Positions 16,890 through 25,409 of a DNA stretch of 34,182 nucleotides are shown one piece after another. The translations under genes and the position numbers were made by a program. The number at the start of each line of letters is the position of its first letter. The stretch's first letter is position 1. Source of the DNA: Stappia sp. MMSF_3263. GTDB taxonomy: Bacteria > Pseudomonadota > Alphaproteobacteria > Rhizobiales > Stappiaceae. The notes beneath the pieces were generated by a model. It saw only the letters and a program-made list of their open reading frames with translations, had not been told where the DNA came from and searched no databases. The stretch spans positions 1 through 34,182 of the forward strand of contig NZ_JASHIK010000029.1 in NCBI RefSeq assembly GCF_030733745.1, read 5' to 3'.

Positions 16890-17429
16890 TCAGATGCGGT
16901 GATAGGTGCGGTCGAGATAGATCAGCGCCGGTCCGCGCTCGCCGAGGCGAATCCCGACGATCTCCCCGAAAATCACCGAGTGTGTGCCGATCTCGGAGAC
17001 CTCCGTGACGCGGCAGTCGAGCGCGACGCGCGCACCGGAGAGGATCGGCGCGCCGGTGGCGAGCCGTGTCCACTCGGCCAGCGCGAAACGCTCGTCGAAA
17101 GTGAGGTCGCCCTTGCCGGCAAAGGCGTCCGACAGCGGCTCGGCATGGGCGGGAAGCGTGTTGATGGCGAAGGCGCCGTTCGCCTTGATCACGGCGTTGA
17201 TGCGGGCCTGGCGGTTGACGCAGACGAGCACGGTGGGCGGTGCGTCGGAAACGGACGTAACGGCGGAAACCGTGGTGCCGCCGCGCCCGGCCGTTCCGTC
17301 GGTCGTGGCGATATGAACCGCCGCGCCGAGGCGGCTCATCGCCTCGCGGAAGTCGTTGCGGTCGACCGCGCGCGCATGACGCTGCCGCGCTGCGATGCCG
17401 CCCGTATCGGACGCGGGGCTGTTGGTCAT
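16890..17429 (-). CDS. RutF/HpaC-like flavin reductase
   Basis: A 179-residue flavin reductase domain protein (FMN-binding split barrel). FREAMSRLGAAVHIATTDG, GGTTVSAVTSVSDAPPTVLVCVNR, INTLPAHAEPLSDAF, DCRVTEVSEIGTHSVIFGEI and the closing LDRTYH match E. coli RutF closely from memory. Such enzymes reduce FMN with NADH to serve a flavin monooxygenase. No rutA or other monooxygenase is in this window, so its partner is unknown. ATG 17429 has AAGGA six bases upstream. The N-terminus is about 20 residues longer than RutF. It probably shares a transcript with the P1 peptidase. Confidence 0.87.
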   Translation of the reverse strand: MTNSPASDTGGIAARQRHARAVDRNDFREAMSRLGAAVHIATTDGTAGRGGTTVSAVTSVSDAPPTVLVCVNRQARINAVIKANGAFAINTLPAHAEPLSDAFAGKGDLTFDERFALAEWTRLATGAPILSGARVALDCRVTEVSEIGTHSVIFGEIVGIRLGERGPALIYLDRTYHRI

Positions 17430-17492
17430 CTCGTCCTTTCGGGTCCGCTGCCGCCGGGAGCCCCGGCTCGAACACCCGTCATAGCCGTAATG

Positions 17493-18458
17493 CTAACCGG
17501 GTCCGGTTTCAAATAGGTTTCCCGACCGTTGCAGTTCGGGCACGGCGCTGTCGGAGCGCTGCGGACCGGCGGTTCCCGTGCCCGGCATGCGGTCGCAGAT
17601 CCAGTCGATGAAGCTCTGCGCGGCCGGCCCGGGCTGATGGGTCGCCGTCAGCCAATAGCCGCGATCCCGGTTGCCGGCCGTGTCGGTCAGTGGGATCAGG
17701 TCGCCGCGTTGCAGTTCCGCCTCGATCATCGTCTCGACGCACAAGGCCACGCCGTGGCCTGCGACCACCGCGCTGACCAGCAGGTTGAAGTCGTTGAAGA
17801 CGGGGCCGTTGCCGGCAAGCTCCGCCGAGAGCCCGTTGCCGGCCAGCCAGTCGCGCCAGTCCTTGCGCGTCTCGTCGTGCAGAAGCCGTGCGGCCGCGAC
17901 CTGGCCGGGGGCGTCGAACGGACCGTGGGCGGCCAGATGCGCGGGGCTGCAGACAGGCCGCGTATGCCCCGACAGCAGCCGCAGGCGGACGGCATAGCGG
18001 CCGGTCTCCGGCGGCGTGTCGAACCAGTCGATGGAGATGTCGGCATCCTGCGGCGTGCCGTGCAGCGCGTAGAGCAGACGCAGGCGCAGGGTCGGGGCGA
18101 CCTCGGCGAAGTCGACGAGGCGCGGGATCAGGTAGCGGGTGCCGAAGGAGGGCACGCAGGCGATGGAAAGTTCCGGCCGGCGCGCGGTCTCGGCCACGTC
18201 GTTGCAGACCTCGCCGATGCGGGTGAGGGCGGACTGCATGGCGCCGGCGATACGCTCGGCCTCCGGCGTCAGCTCGATTCGCCGGCCGACGCGGCGCACC
18301 AAAGCCATGCCGAACCAGTCCTCCAGGTTACGCAGATGATGACTGACGGCGGCATGCGTTACGCCGAGTTCGTCGGCCGCCAATCCGACGCGCCCGGTCT
18401 GTGCCAGTGCCGCAAGGGCGCGCAAAGCATTGAGCGGAGGAAGACTGGTACGTTGCAT
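17493..18458 (-). CDS. LysR-family regulator (GcvA-like)
   Basis: A 321-residue LysR-type regulator. The N-terminal winged helix has the GcvA-style start LPPLNALRALAALAQTGRVGLAADELGVTHAAVSHHLRNLE. The effector domain begins at about 95 (LSIACVPSFGTRYLIPRL). ATG 18458 begins MQRTSLPP, the common GcvA-like N-terminus; six extra codons upstream are less likely. A perfect 15-bp palindrome lies 2-16 bases before the ATG, suggesting autoregulation. There is no ribosome binding site, so the message could be leaderless or weakly translated. It is divergent from the liv operon, 403 bp away, and codirectional with the flavin reductase gene; which it controls is unknown. Confidence 0.9.
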   Translation of the reverse strand: MQRTSLPPLNALRALAALAQTGRVGLAADELGVTHAAVSHHLRNLEDWFGMALVRRVGRRIELTPEAERIAGAMQSALTRIGEVCNDVAETARRPELSIACVPSFGTRYLIPRLVDFAEVAPTLRLRLLYALHGTPQDADISIDWFDTPPETGRYAVRLRLLSGHTRPVCSPAHLAAHGPFDAPGQVAAARLLHDETRKDWRDWLAGNGLSAELAGNGPVFNDFNLLVSAVVAGHGVALCVETMIEAELQRGDLIPLTDTAGNRDRGYWLTATHQPGPAAQSFIDWICDRMPGTGTAGPQRSDSAVPELQRSGNLFETGPG

Positions 18459-18459
18459 C

Positions 18460-18474
18460 GTTAGATTTGCTAAC
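18460..18474. promoter_or_regulatory. LysR-type palindrome (GTTAG-N5-CTAAC)
   Basis: The 15 bp GTTAGATTTGCTAAC is a perfect inverted repeat with a 5-bp centre and contains T-N11-A, the classical LysR-regulator recognition pattern. It ends 2 bp before the minus-strand ATG of the LysR gene. It is a likely autoregulatory operator; binding is not shown. Confidence 0.5.
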
Positions 18475-18489
18475 AAGTTTGTCGGTATC

Positions 18490-18501
18490 TTTCAATTGAA
18501 A
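18490..18501. promoter_or_regulatory. 12-bp palindrome TTTCAATTGAAA with a nearby half-site
   Basis: TTTCAATTGAAA is a perfect palindrome 32 bp upstream of the LysR ATG. A further TTTCAA half-site follows at 18508-18513. In a GC-rich genome this AT-rich symmetric element in a divergent spacer could be an operator or promoter part. The binding protein is unknown. Confidence 0.35.
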
Positions 18502-18861
18502 CTGTCGTTTCAATGTGACTTTTTTCCCCAACGTGAATTGGCGGAAGCGGGAGGAAACGCGCCATCGCCAGCTATCCCGGACATGACCATTCCTGCGGTC
18601 CCGCGCGCCAGCCCGAACGAGCCGGCGTGTGCCTTGCCATTGTGCGCGGGGTTTGATCGGAGGACGCTGCCCGGGAGAATTCGTTCGCGTTCCGGCGCCA
18701 CGGGGAAAGATGTTTTTTTCTAGTCGTGGCTTTTCGAGGGGAATTGTGCCGTCAATGGCGGCTTGGTAAGTACATGCTATCACGCGCCGGCCGCAAACCG
18801 CGCCGCGCGACGGACTGAGAACGGCACAAGCCGCCAGTCCTTCAGGGGGACCACAGGGCAG

Positions 18862-19797
18862 ATGGACTACTTCATCCAACAGTTGATCAATGGCGTAACG
18901 CTGGGGTCGATCTACGGCCTCATCGCCATTGGTTACACGATGGTCTACGGGATCATCGGCATGATCAACTTCGCCCATGGAGACATCTTCATGGTCGGAG
19001 CCTTCATCGCGTTGATTGTCGTCATCGCACTCGGCATAACGGCGGCAACGCCGCTTCTGCTGCTCATTCTCGCGCTTGTGCTGGTGCTGGTCATCGCCAT
19101 GGCGCTGACGGCGGTCTGGGGCTGGACAGTGGAGCGGATCGCCTACCGGCCGCTGCGCGGCTCGTTCCGGCTGGCGCCGCTGATCACGGCGATCGGCGCC
19201 TCGATCGCGCTGCAGAACTTCGTCCAGATCTCGCAAGGCGCGCGCAACAAGCCCCTGCAGCCGCTGATCTCCGGCAATTTCAAGCTCTGGGAGACGGTGA
19301 CACCGGAAGGTTCGTTCGTCGTCCAGATCAGCTACATGCAGATCCTGATCATCGTCACGACGCTGGCGCTGATGGTCGGCTTCACGATGCTGATCAACAA
19401 GACCTCGCTCGGCCGCGCCCAGCGCGCCTGCGAGCAGGACCGCAAGATGGCCTCGCTGCTCGGCGTCAATGTCGACCGGACGATCTCGCTGACCTTCGTG
19501 ATGGGCGCGGCGCTCGCCGCCGTCGCAGGCCTGATGTTCCTGCTCTACTACGGCGTGATCGACTTCTACATCGGCTTCCTGGCCGGCGTGAAGGCCTTCA
19601 CGGCAGCCGTTCTCGGCGGCATCGGCTCGCTTCCGGGTGCCATGCTTGGCGGACTGCTGATCGGTCTGATCGAGACCTTCTGGTCAGGCTATTTCTCGCT
19701 CGAATACAAGGACGTGGCAGCCTTCTCGATCCTTGCCATCGTGCTGATCTTCATGCCCGAAGGTCTGCTCGGCAAACCCGAAGTGGAGAAGGTCTGA
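18862..19797 (+). CDS. livH: Branched-chain amino-acid ABC transporter permease LivH
   Basis: A 311-residue inner-membrane permease with about eight helices. It has the signature N-terminal [47 protein letters not shown] and a cytoplasmic coupling loop [21 protein letters not shown] for the ATPases. With LivM it forms the translocation path for leucine, isoleucine and valine or related amino acids. ATG 18862 starts the family-standard N-terminus; the frame is open upstream only as a shadow. It is first in the operon, 4 bp before livM. Confidence 0.95.
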   Translation: MDYFIQQLINGVTLGSIYGLIAIGYTMVYGIIGMINFAHGDIFMVGAFIALIVVIALGITAATPLLLLILALVLVLVIAMALTAVWGWTVERIAYRPLRGSFRLAPLITAIGASIALQNFVQISQGARNKPLQPLISGNFKLWETVTPEGSFVVQISYMQILIIVTTLALMVGFTMLINKTSLGRAQRACEQDRKMASLLGVNVDRTISLTFVMGAALAAVAGLMFLLYYGVIDFYIGFLAGVKAFTAAVLGGIGSLPGAMLGGLLIGLIETFWSGYFSLEYKDVAAFSILAIVLIFMPEGLLGKPEVEKV

Positions 19798-19801
19798 GAT
19801 C

Positions 19802-21127
19802 ATGGCCGCACAAAAACAGGATTTGCTTGCAGGCTCCGTGAAGGATGCCGCGGTGGGCGCGCTGGTCGCATTCGGCCTGTTCGCCATGATGATCGGCATG
19901 AAGACCGAGGTCGATGTCGGCGGGCTGGCCATCGAGTATCGCTGGGGCGCTGTCGCCATGGCGGTTGCCGTGGTCTTCGTCGGCCGGCTTCTGCTCAACC
20001 TCTTCGTCTGGAAGAGCGAAAAGCCGGTGACCGGGCTGCTTGGCAGCCTCATGCCGACACAGTCGTCCTTCTCGAAAGTGTCGCATCTGGTCACGCCGCT
20101 GCTCTTCGTGCTGGCGGTCGTGCTGCCCTTCCTCCTGATGTATTTCCTCGGCACTCGCGGGTCGCGCCAGTATCTCGATCTGGCGATCCTGGTGACGACC
20201 TATGTCATGCTCGGCTGGGGCCTGAACATCGTGGTGGGCCTCGCCGGCCTGCTCGACCTCGGCTATGTGGCCTTCTACGCCGTCGGCGCCTATTCCTATG
20301 CGCTGCTGGCCCAGAATTTCGGCTTCTCCTTCTGGATCTGCCTGCCGCTGGCCGGCATCCTTTCGGCCTTCTGGGGCATCATCCTGGGTTTCCCGGTCCT
20401 GCGGCTGAGGGGTGACTATCTTGCCATCGTGACGCTCGCCTTCGGCGAGATCATCCGTGTGGTGCTGCTCAACTGGTACGAGTTCACCGGCGGTCCGGAC
20501 GGGCTGTCGGGCATCCCGCGCCCGAGCTTCTTCGGGCTGGAGTTCGAGCGGGGCGAAGGCGGGTTCGCGGACTTCTTCGGGCTCGACTACAGCTCCATTC
20601 ACCGCATTGTCTTCCTCTACTACCTGATCCTGATCCTGGCGCTGATCACCAACATCGTGACGATGCGGCTGCGCAAGCTGCCGGTCGGGCGGGCCTGGGA
20701 AGCGCTGCGCGAGGACGAGATCGCCTGCCGCTCGCTTGGCATCAACACCACGCATACCAAGCTGACCGCTTTTGCGATCGGCGCCATGTTCGGCGGGTTT
20801 GCCGGGTCGTTCTTCGCGACGCGCCAGGGCTTCATCTCGCCGGAGAGCTTCACCTTCATCGAGTCTGCCGTGATCCTGGCGATCGTGGTGCTCGGAGGCC
20901 TGGGCTCACAGGTCGGCGTCGTCATCGCCGCCGTGGTGATGATCGGCGGCTTCGAGTTCTTCCGACAGTTCGAGGAGTACCGCATGCTGGTCTTCGGCCT
21001 GCTGATGGTGGTGATCATGGTGTGGAAGCCGCGCGGTCTGATCTCGACCCGTGTGCCCTCCATCGCGCTCGACAGGCGCAAGGCCAAGGGCATTTCCGCC
21101 GATATGGTCCAGGAGGGCCACGGATGA
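19802..21127 (+). CDS. livM: Branched-chain amino-acid ABC transporter permease LivM
   Basis: A 441-residue permease, the partner of LivH. It has extra N-terminal helices (residues about 14-120) before the conserved [30 protein letters not shown] core. The coupling loop is [20 protein letters not shown], and the later [36 protein letters not shown] is typical. The length fits the long proteobacterial LivM type. ATG 19802 lies just after the livH stop; its own stop overlaps the livG ATG as ATGA, indicating translational coupling. Confidence 0.95.
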   Translation: MAAQKQDLLAGSVKDAAVGALVAFGLFAMMIGMKTEVDVGGLAIEYRWGAVAMAVAVVFVGRLLLNLFVWKSEKPVTGLLGSLMPTQSSFSKVSHLVTPLLFVLAVVLPFLLMYFLGTRGSRQYLDLAILVTTYVMLGWGLNIVVGLAGLLDLGYVAFYAVGAYSYALLAQNFGFSFWICLPLAGILSAFWGIILGFPVLRLRGDYLAIVTLAFGEIIRVVLLNWYEFTGGPDGLSGIPRPSFFGLEFERGEGGFADFFGLDYSSIHRIVFLYYLILILALITNIVTMRLRKLPVGRAWEALREDEIACRSLGINTTHTKLTAFAIGAMFGGFAGSFFATRQGFISPESFTFIESAVILAIVVLGGLGSQVGVVIAAVVMIGGFEFFRQFEEYRMLVFGLLMVVIMVWKPRGLISTRVPSIALDRRKAKGISADMVQEGHG

Positions 21128-21969
21128 CCCACTGGAACGACGACGCAGTTCTTCGCATCGAACGCGTGACAATGCGCTTCGGCGGTCTGGTGGCGGTGAA
21201 CGATCTTTCGTTCAACGTCGGGCGCGGCGACATCACCGCCCTGATCGGCCCCAACGGCGCTGGCAAGACGACTGTCTTCAACTGCGCCACCGGCTTCTAC
21301 AAGCCGACCGAGGGGCGGATCGTGATGATGCGCAAGGCGGGCGAGCATTTCCTGCTCGAGCGCATGCCGGACTTCAAGATCTCGGCGCGCGCCGGCGTGG
21401 CGCGCACCTTCCAGAACATCCGCCTGTTCGGTGGCATGACCTTGCTGGAAAACCTGATGGTGGCCCAGCACAATCCGCTGATGGTCGCCTCCAACTTCAC
21501 CGTCGGCGGTCTCTTGGGCATCGGCGGGTTCCGCAAGGCGGAGGCGGAGGCGGTCGACCGGGCGCGTTACTGGCTCGACCGCACCTCGCTGCTCGACCGG
21601 GCGGACGATCCCGCCGCCGACCTGCCCTATGGCGCGCAGCGGCGACTGGAGATCGCCCGGGCGATGTGCACATCGCCGGAACTGCTTTGCCTCGACGAGC
21701 CGGCGGCAGGCCTCAATCCCCGGGAAAGCGCGGAGCTCAACACGCTCCTGCACTTCATTCGCGACGAGCACGCGACCTCGGTGCTCCTGATCGAGCACGA
21801 CATGTCGGTGGTCATGGAGATCTCCGATCACGTGATCGTTCTCGACTACGGCGAGAAGATCTCCGACGGCACGCCGGACGAGGTGAAGAACGATCCGAAG
21901 GTGATTGCGGCCTATCTCGGCGTTGCCGATGACGAGGTCGACCAGGTTGAAGAAGAGGTGGGCCTGTGA
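21124..21969 (+). CDS. livG: Branched-chain amino-acid ABC transporter ATPase LivG
   Basis: A 281-residue ATPase energising LivHM. Walker A is GPNGAGKTT (42-50), the Q-loop region reads [24 protein letters not shown], the signature is the variant [15 protein letters not shown], Walker B is [13 protein letters not shown], and the switch His sits in [11 protein letters not shown]. The signature YGAQRR in place of LSGGQ is normal for LivG. ATG 21124 overlaps the livM stop, and its own stop overlaps the livF GTG. The C-terminus has an acidic tail. Confidence 0.95.
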   Translation: MTHWNDDAVLRIERVTMRFGGLVAVNDLSFNVGRGDITALIGPNGAGKTTVFNCATGFYKPTEGRIVMMRKAGEHFLLERMPDFKISARAGVARTFQNIRLFGGMTLLENLMVAQHNPLMVASNFTVGGLLGIGGFRKAEAEAVDRARYWLDRTSLLDRADDPAADLPYGAQRRLEIARAMCTSPELLCLDEPAAGLNPRESAELNTLLHFIRDEHATSVLLIEHDMSVVMEISDHVIVLDYGEKISDGTPDEVKNDPKVIAAYLGVADDEVDQVEEEVGL

Positions 21970-22697
21970 GCGAGAATCAACTCCTTCTCCAGGTTCGCGG
22001 GGTCGAGACCTATTACGGCAAGATCGTCGCCCTGCGCGGCGTCGACCTTGACGTCCACGAGGGCGAGATCGTGACCCTGATCGGCGCCAACGGCGCCGGC
22101 AAGTCGACCCTGATGATGACGATCTGCGGCACCCCGCAGGCGCACACCGGCACGGTCGTCTACAAGGGCATCGACATCACCCGGATGCCAACGCACGAGA
22201 TCATGCGCATGGACATCGCCCAGTCTCCGGAAGGGCGGCGCATCTTCCCGCGCATGTCGGTGCTGGAAAACCTGCAGATGGGGGCGGCGGTCGTAGACCC
22301 GAAGCATTTTTCCGGCGACCTCGAGAAGGTCTTCACCCTGTTTCCCAGGCTCAAGGAGCGGCGGGAGCAGCGCGGGGGAACGCTGTCGGGTGGCGAGCAG
22401 CAGATGCTGGCCATCGCCCGCGCGCTGATGGGCCGCCCGCGCCTCCTGCTTCTCGACGAGCCGTCGCTGGGCCTGGCGCCGCTGATCGTCAAGCAGATCT
22501 TCGATGCGATCGCGGAGCTCAACCGTACCGAGGGGCTGACCGTCTTCCTCGTCGAGCAGAATGCGTATCATGCGCTGAAGCTCGCCCATCGCGGCTACGT
22601 CATGGTCAATGGCGTGATCACGATGTCGGGGACGGGCAAGGAGCTCTTGTCGCGCGAGGAGGTCAAGGCGGCCTATCTCGAGGGCGGACGCCACTGA
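21966..22697 (+). CDS. livF: Branched-chain amino-acid ABC transporter ATPase LivF
   Basis: A 243-residue ATPase, the second nucleotide-binding subunit. Walker A is GANGAGKST (40-48), the Q-loop region SPEGRRIFPRMSVLENLQMGA, the signature LSGGEQQMLAIARAL, Walker B LLLLDEPSLGLAP, and the switch region VFLVEQNAYHALKLAHRGYVM. GTG 21966 overlaps the livG stop as GTGA, so the two ATPases are coupled. A small hairpin follows the stop before the DUF6867-type gene. Confidence 0.95.
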   Translation: MSENQLLLQVRGVETYYGKIVALRGVDLDVHEGEIVTLIGANGAGKSTLMMTICGTPQAHTGTVVYKGIDITRMPTHEIMRMDIAQSPEGRRIFPRMSVLENLQMGAAVVDPKHFSGDLEKVFTLFPRLKERREQRGGTLSGGEQQMLAIARALMGRPRLLLLDEPSLGLAPLIVKQIFDAIAELNRTEGLTVFLVEQNAYHALKLAHRGYVMVNGVITMSGTGKELLSREEVKAAYLEGGRH

Positions 22698-22703
22698 TGC
22701 CGT

Positions 22704-22723
22704 GACCGCCGGGCGCGGCGGTC
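22704..22723 (+). terminator. Weak hairpin between livF and the DUF6867-type gene
   Basis: GACCGCC, loop GGGCGC, GGCGGTC is a perfect 7-bp stem, followed by GGGATTGTTT rather than a T-run. It may attenuate read-through or set mRNA stability inside the operon rather than end transcription. Confidence 0.3.
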
Positions 22724-22780
22724 GGGATTGTTTCATCGCCGGTTGCGGAAAGGGCGCTCGTCCCCGCGCGGCGGAAACCT

Positions 22781-22788
22781 AAGGAGGT
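22781..22788 (+). promoter_or_regulatory. Very strong Shine-Dalgarno for the DUF6867-type gene
   Basis: AAGGAGGT is a full anti-16S match four bases before ATG 22793. It fixes this start and predicts efficient initiation, in contrast to the overlap-coupled livG and livF starts. Confidence 0.8.
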
Positions 22789-22792
22789 CCTG

Positions 22793-23158
22793 ATGGGATT
22801 CCTCTACGATACGAGCCTTGCGGGTTTCATTATCCTGACGCTGGTGCTGGGCGGCGCGGCGGCATGGTCGACGGGGCGCGCCTGCGCGCTCACCTGGCGG
22901 CCGTTGCCGGTGCTGGTCTGGTTCGCCTTCCTTTTGTCGGTGGTGGTCCGCTTCCTCAGCTTCGCGCTTTATGGCGGAACGCTGCTTTCGATCCAGCACT
23001 GGCTGGTCGCCTTTGTCTATCTGGCGGGACTGGCACTCGCCGGATGGCGGGTGACGCGCACGTCGCAGATGACCAGCCAGTATCGCTGGCTTTACGAGAA
23101 AACGAGCCCGTTCGGTTGGCGGCTTCGTCCCGGTGCGGATGACAGCATTGTCAATTAG
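22793..23158 (+). CDS. DUF6867-type small membrane protein in the liv operon
   Basis: A 121-residue protein with three hydrophobic segments (about 8-27, 36-58, 65-84) and a C-terminal hydrophilic tail RTSQMTSQYRWLYEKTSPFGWRLR. The tail motif and the position between livF and the binding-protein gene recall the DUF6867 proteins of Hyphomicrobiales; this identification is from memory. Function unknown; an accessory role for the transporter is an inference from placement. A near-perfect ribosome binding site precedes ATG 22793. Confidence 0.75.
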   Translation: MGFLYDTSLAGFIILTLVLGGAAAWSTGRACALTWRPLPVLVWFAFLLSVVVRFLSFALYGGTLLSIQHWLVAFVYLAGLALAGWRVTRTSQMTSQYRWLYEKTSPFGWRLRPGADDSIVN

Positions 23159-23356
23159 GACAGGGCTTTAGCGGGAGGGGGCGGTTTCCCTTCCGGAAGG
23201 ATCCGAAACGCTCGACTTTGTTCGAAAAGGCGATAGTGTTTCGGTACATGGCGGCTCCGGAAGGGGGCGTCGGCGGGCGCAAAGCCCGCGACCAGAGTGG
23301 TCCAGCGCCGGCCCGGGGTGGGTCGGGAAAGCATCTGGAACAGGGGAGAATATCTT

Positions 23357-24460
23357 ATGAAGAAGCTTCTTATGGCGAGCGTTGCAACCGTCATCGGCAT
23401 GGGGCTTTCGAGCGCCGCGCTGGCGGATATCGTGATCGCCACCGCCGGTCCGATGACCGGTCAGTACGCGTCCTTCGGCGCGCAGATGAAGGCCGGCGCC
23501 GAGCAGGCCATCGAGGACATCAACGCAGCTGGCGGCATCAACGGCGAGAAGCTCGTGCTGCAGGTCGGTGACGATGCCTGCGATCCGAAGCAGGCTGTCG
23601 CGGTTGCCAACCAGTTCGTCGGTTCGGGCGTCGTCTTCGTCGCCGGCCACTTCTGCTCGGGCTCGTCGATCCCGGCAAGCCAGGTCTATTCGGAAGAGGG
23701 CATCATCCAGATCTCTCCGGCCTCGACCAACCCGAAGTTCACCGACGAGCGTCCGGGTCCGGGCACGTTCCGCACCTGCGGCCGTGACGACCAGCAGGGC
23801 CAGGTCGCCGGTGCTTTCCTTGCCGAGAAGTTCGGCGACAAGAACATCGCCGTCATCCACGACAAGACCGCCTACGGCAAGGGTCTCGCCGACGAGACCA
23901 AGAAGTACATGAACGAGGCGGGCAAGCAGGAGACCCTCTACGAGGCCTACACGGCCGGCGAGAAGGACTACACCGCGCTTGTCTCCAAGCTGAAGGCCGA
24001 GAACATCGGCGTGCTCTATGTGGGCGGCTATCACACCGAAGCCGGCCTCATCAAGCGCCAGATGGCCGAGCAGGGCATGGACACGATCCTCGTCTCGGGT
24101 GACGCGCTCGTCACCGACGAGTACTGGTCGATCACCGGCGACGTCGGTGCCGGCACGCTGATGACGTTCTCGCCGGACCCGCGCAAGAACGAAATCGCCA
24201 AGCCGGTCGTCGATGCGCTCGAGGCCGCCGGCCGTACGGCCGAGGGCTACTCGCTCTACACCTACGCAGCGATCCAGGCCTGGGCCGAAGCCGTGAAGGC
24301 GGCTGGTTCGACCGATTTCGACGCTGTCGTGGGGAAGCTCAACGAGGGTGAGTTCGCCACCGTTCTCGGCAACCTGTCCTTCGACGACAAGGGCGACGTG
24401 ACCCTGCCGGGTTATGTCTTCTACGAGTGGAAGGACGGCACCTACGACTACCTGCAGTAA
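23357..24460 (+). CDS. Branched-chain amino-acid ABC transporter substrate-binding protein
   Basis: A 367-residue periplasmic binding protein of the LivJ/LivK (Peripla_BP_6) type. The signal peptide is about 23 residues (MKKLLMASV…SSAALA), then DIVIATAGPMTGQYASFG. The family blocks are AIEDINAAGGINGEKLVL, a Cys pair (DDACDPKQA and GHFCSGSS) that probably forms the usual disulfide, and VIHDKTAYGKGLADETKK. It delivers branched-chain amino acids to LivHM; exact ligand unknown. ATG 23357 has GGGGAG upstream. A 198-bp gap before it and a strong terminator after it suggest separate, higher expression. Codon use looks even more biased to C-ending codons than its neighbours. Confidence 0.94.
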   Translation: MKKLLMASVATVIGMGLSSAALADIVIATAGPMTGQYASFGAQMKAGAEQAIEDINAAGGINGEKLVLQVGDDACDPKQAVAVANQFVGSGVVFVAGHFCSGSSIPASQVYSEEGIIQISPASTNPKFTDERPGPGTFRTCGRDDQQGQVAGAFLAEKFGDKNIAVIHDKTAYGKGLADETKKYMNEAGKQETLYEAYTAGEKDYTALVSKLKAENIGVLYVGGYHTEAGLIKRQMAEQGMDTILVSGDALVTDEYWSITGDVGAGTLMTFSPDPRKNEIAKPVVDALEAAGRTAEGYSLYTYAAIQAWAEAVKAAGSTDFDAVVGKLNEGEFATVLGNLSFDDKGDVTLPGYVFYEWKDGTYDYLQ

Positions 24461-24492
24461 TCGCTCGCAGGCAGTCAGCCGAAGCTGAATGC

Positions 24493-24525
24493 GCCCCGTC
24501 CGGCCTTGCCGGGCGGGGCTTTTTT
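24493..24525 (+). terminator. Rho-independent terminator after the liv binding protein
   Basis: An 11-bp GC stem (GCCCCGTCCGG with CCGGGCGGGGC, one G-T wobble), a 5-nt loop CCTTG, then six T. It lies about 32 bp past the stop at 24460 and is the clear end of the liv operon. Confidence 0.9.
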
Positions 24526-24675
24526 ATCTGGTCGGGCGGTGCGCGCCACCGGGCCTTGTAAACCTTAACGCGTAACCTTGTCGCGCGAATCCCTGCCTCC
24601 GCGCCCATGAAACCCTTCCCGCCGCTGCGCTATTGCGTAAACTTTCCGTAAACCAACCGATAGGGGGGTGTGCGG

Positions 24676-25194
24676 ATGAACAGGGTAATCTGGGCGATGG
24701 TCGCCATCTACCTGGCGATCGGACTGGCCTTCTGGAGCCATGCGGCGGCAGCGGCGCCGGAACTTGTTTCCTTTTCCGATGCCCGTTTCGCGCCCGGCAC
24801 CATCGTCGTCAGCAACAGCCAGAAGCGGCTTTATCTCGTCCAGCGCGGCGGAACGGCGTTGCGCTATCCCGTTGCCGTCGGCAAACGCGGCAAGGCCTGG
24901 ACCGGACGCACCTTCATCCGCGGCATGCATGTGCGGCCCGCCTGGTCGCCGCCGGCTGTCGTGAAGCGCGACCTGCCGCATCTGCCGGCGGTCATTCCCG
25001 GCGGTGCGGCGAACAATCCGATGGGCGTTGCCGCCATGACGCTGGCCGGTGGCGAGTTCGCCATCCATGGTACAAATCGCCCCGGCTCCATCGGCCGTGC
25101 CGTCTCTTATGGCTGCATCCGCATGCAGAACCGCGACATCGCCGACCTGTTTCGCCGGGTGAACGTGCGTACCCCGGTCGTCGCCGTGAACTGA
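24676..25194 (+). CDS. L,D-transpeptidase (YkuD domain)
   Basis: A 172-residue envelope enzyme. An N-terminal signal or anchor (about 5-27, ending HAAAAA) is followed by the YkuD domain from about 41 (GTIVVSNSQKRLYLVQ). The catalytic block is HGTN (His131) with SYGCIRM (Cys147, Arg149). It forms 3-3 peptidoglycan cross-links or attaches proteins to peptidoglycan in the periplasm. ATG 24676 has a G-run (GGGGGG) at good spacing; a GTG two codons upstream is the alternative. GTAAAC occurs three times in the 130 bp upstream, of unknown meaning. Confidence 0.93.
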   Translation: MNRVIWAMVAIYLAIGLAFWSHAAAAAPELVSFSDARFAPGTIVVSNSQKRLYLVQRGGTALRYPVAVGKRGKAWTGRTFIRGMHVRPAWSPPAVVKRDLPHLPAVIPGGAANNPMGVAAMTLAGGEFAIHGTNRPGSIGRAVSYGCIRMQNRDIADLFRRVNVRTPVVAVN

Positions 25195-25409
25195 CGGCCA
25201 ACGGGTTGTCCCCGCATTGCCCAGTGTCCCGAAAACGCGTGTGTCTTCACCAGCATTCCCGCTTTCCGATTGCGCGCACCCTGGAGTTCTGATCCTCTTC
25301 CGCTGCCTGGAAGTTCAGGGAAACGCGATGTGGCGTCGGTGATCGGCCGGCTTTGCTGCGTCGTTCTCCGGCAGTCAGGCACCGGAATGATGGAGTGGGA
25401 GGCTTGGGA

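Larger units (their letters stand above)
18459..18861. other. Intergenic region between lysR and livH (403 bp)
   Basis: This divergent spacer has no convincing gene. Close to the LysR start it holds two palindromes (annotated separately). The rest up to livH shows a poly-T stretch around 18711-18719 and AT-richer patches, plausible leader and promoter DNA for the liv operon. I could not fix a -35/-10 pair. The short ORFs crossing it are shadows. Confidence 0.5.

Noticed and set aside
24560-24660. Possible CtrA site upstream of the L,D-transpeptidase
   Set aside because: CTTAACGCGTAACCTT has one TTAA half-site, but the second half seven bases on is CCTT, not TTAA. The repeated GTAAAC words are noted only.
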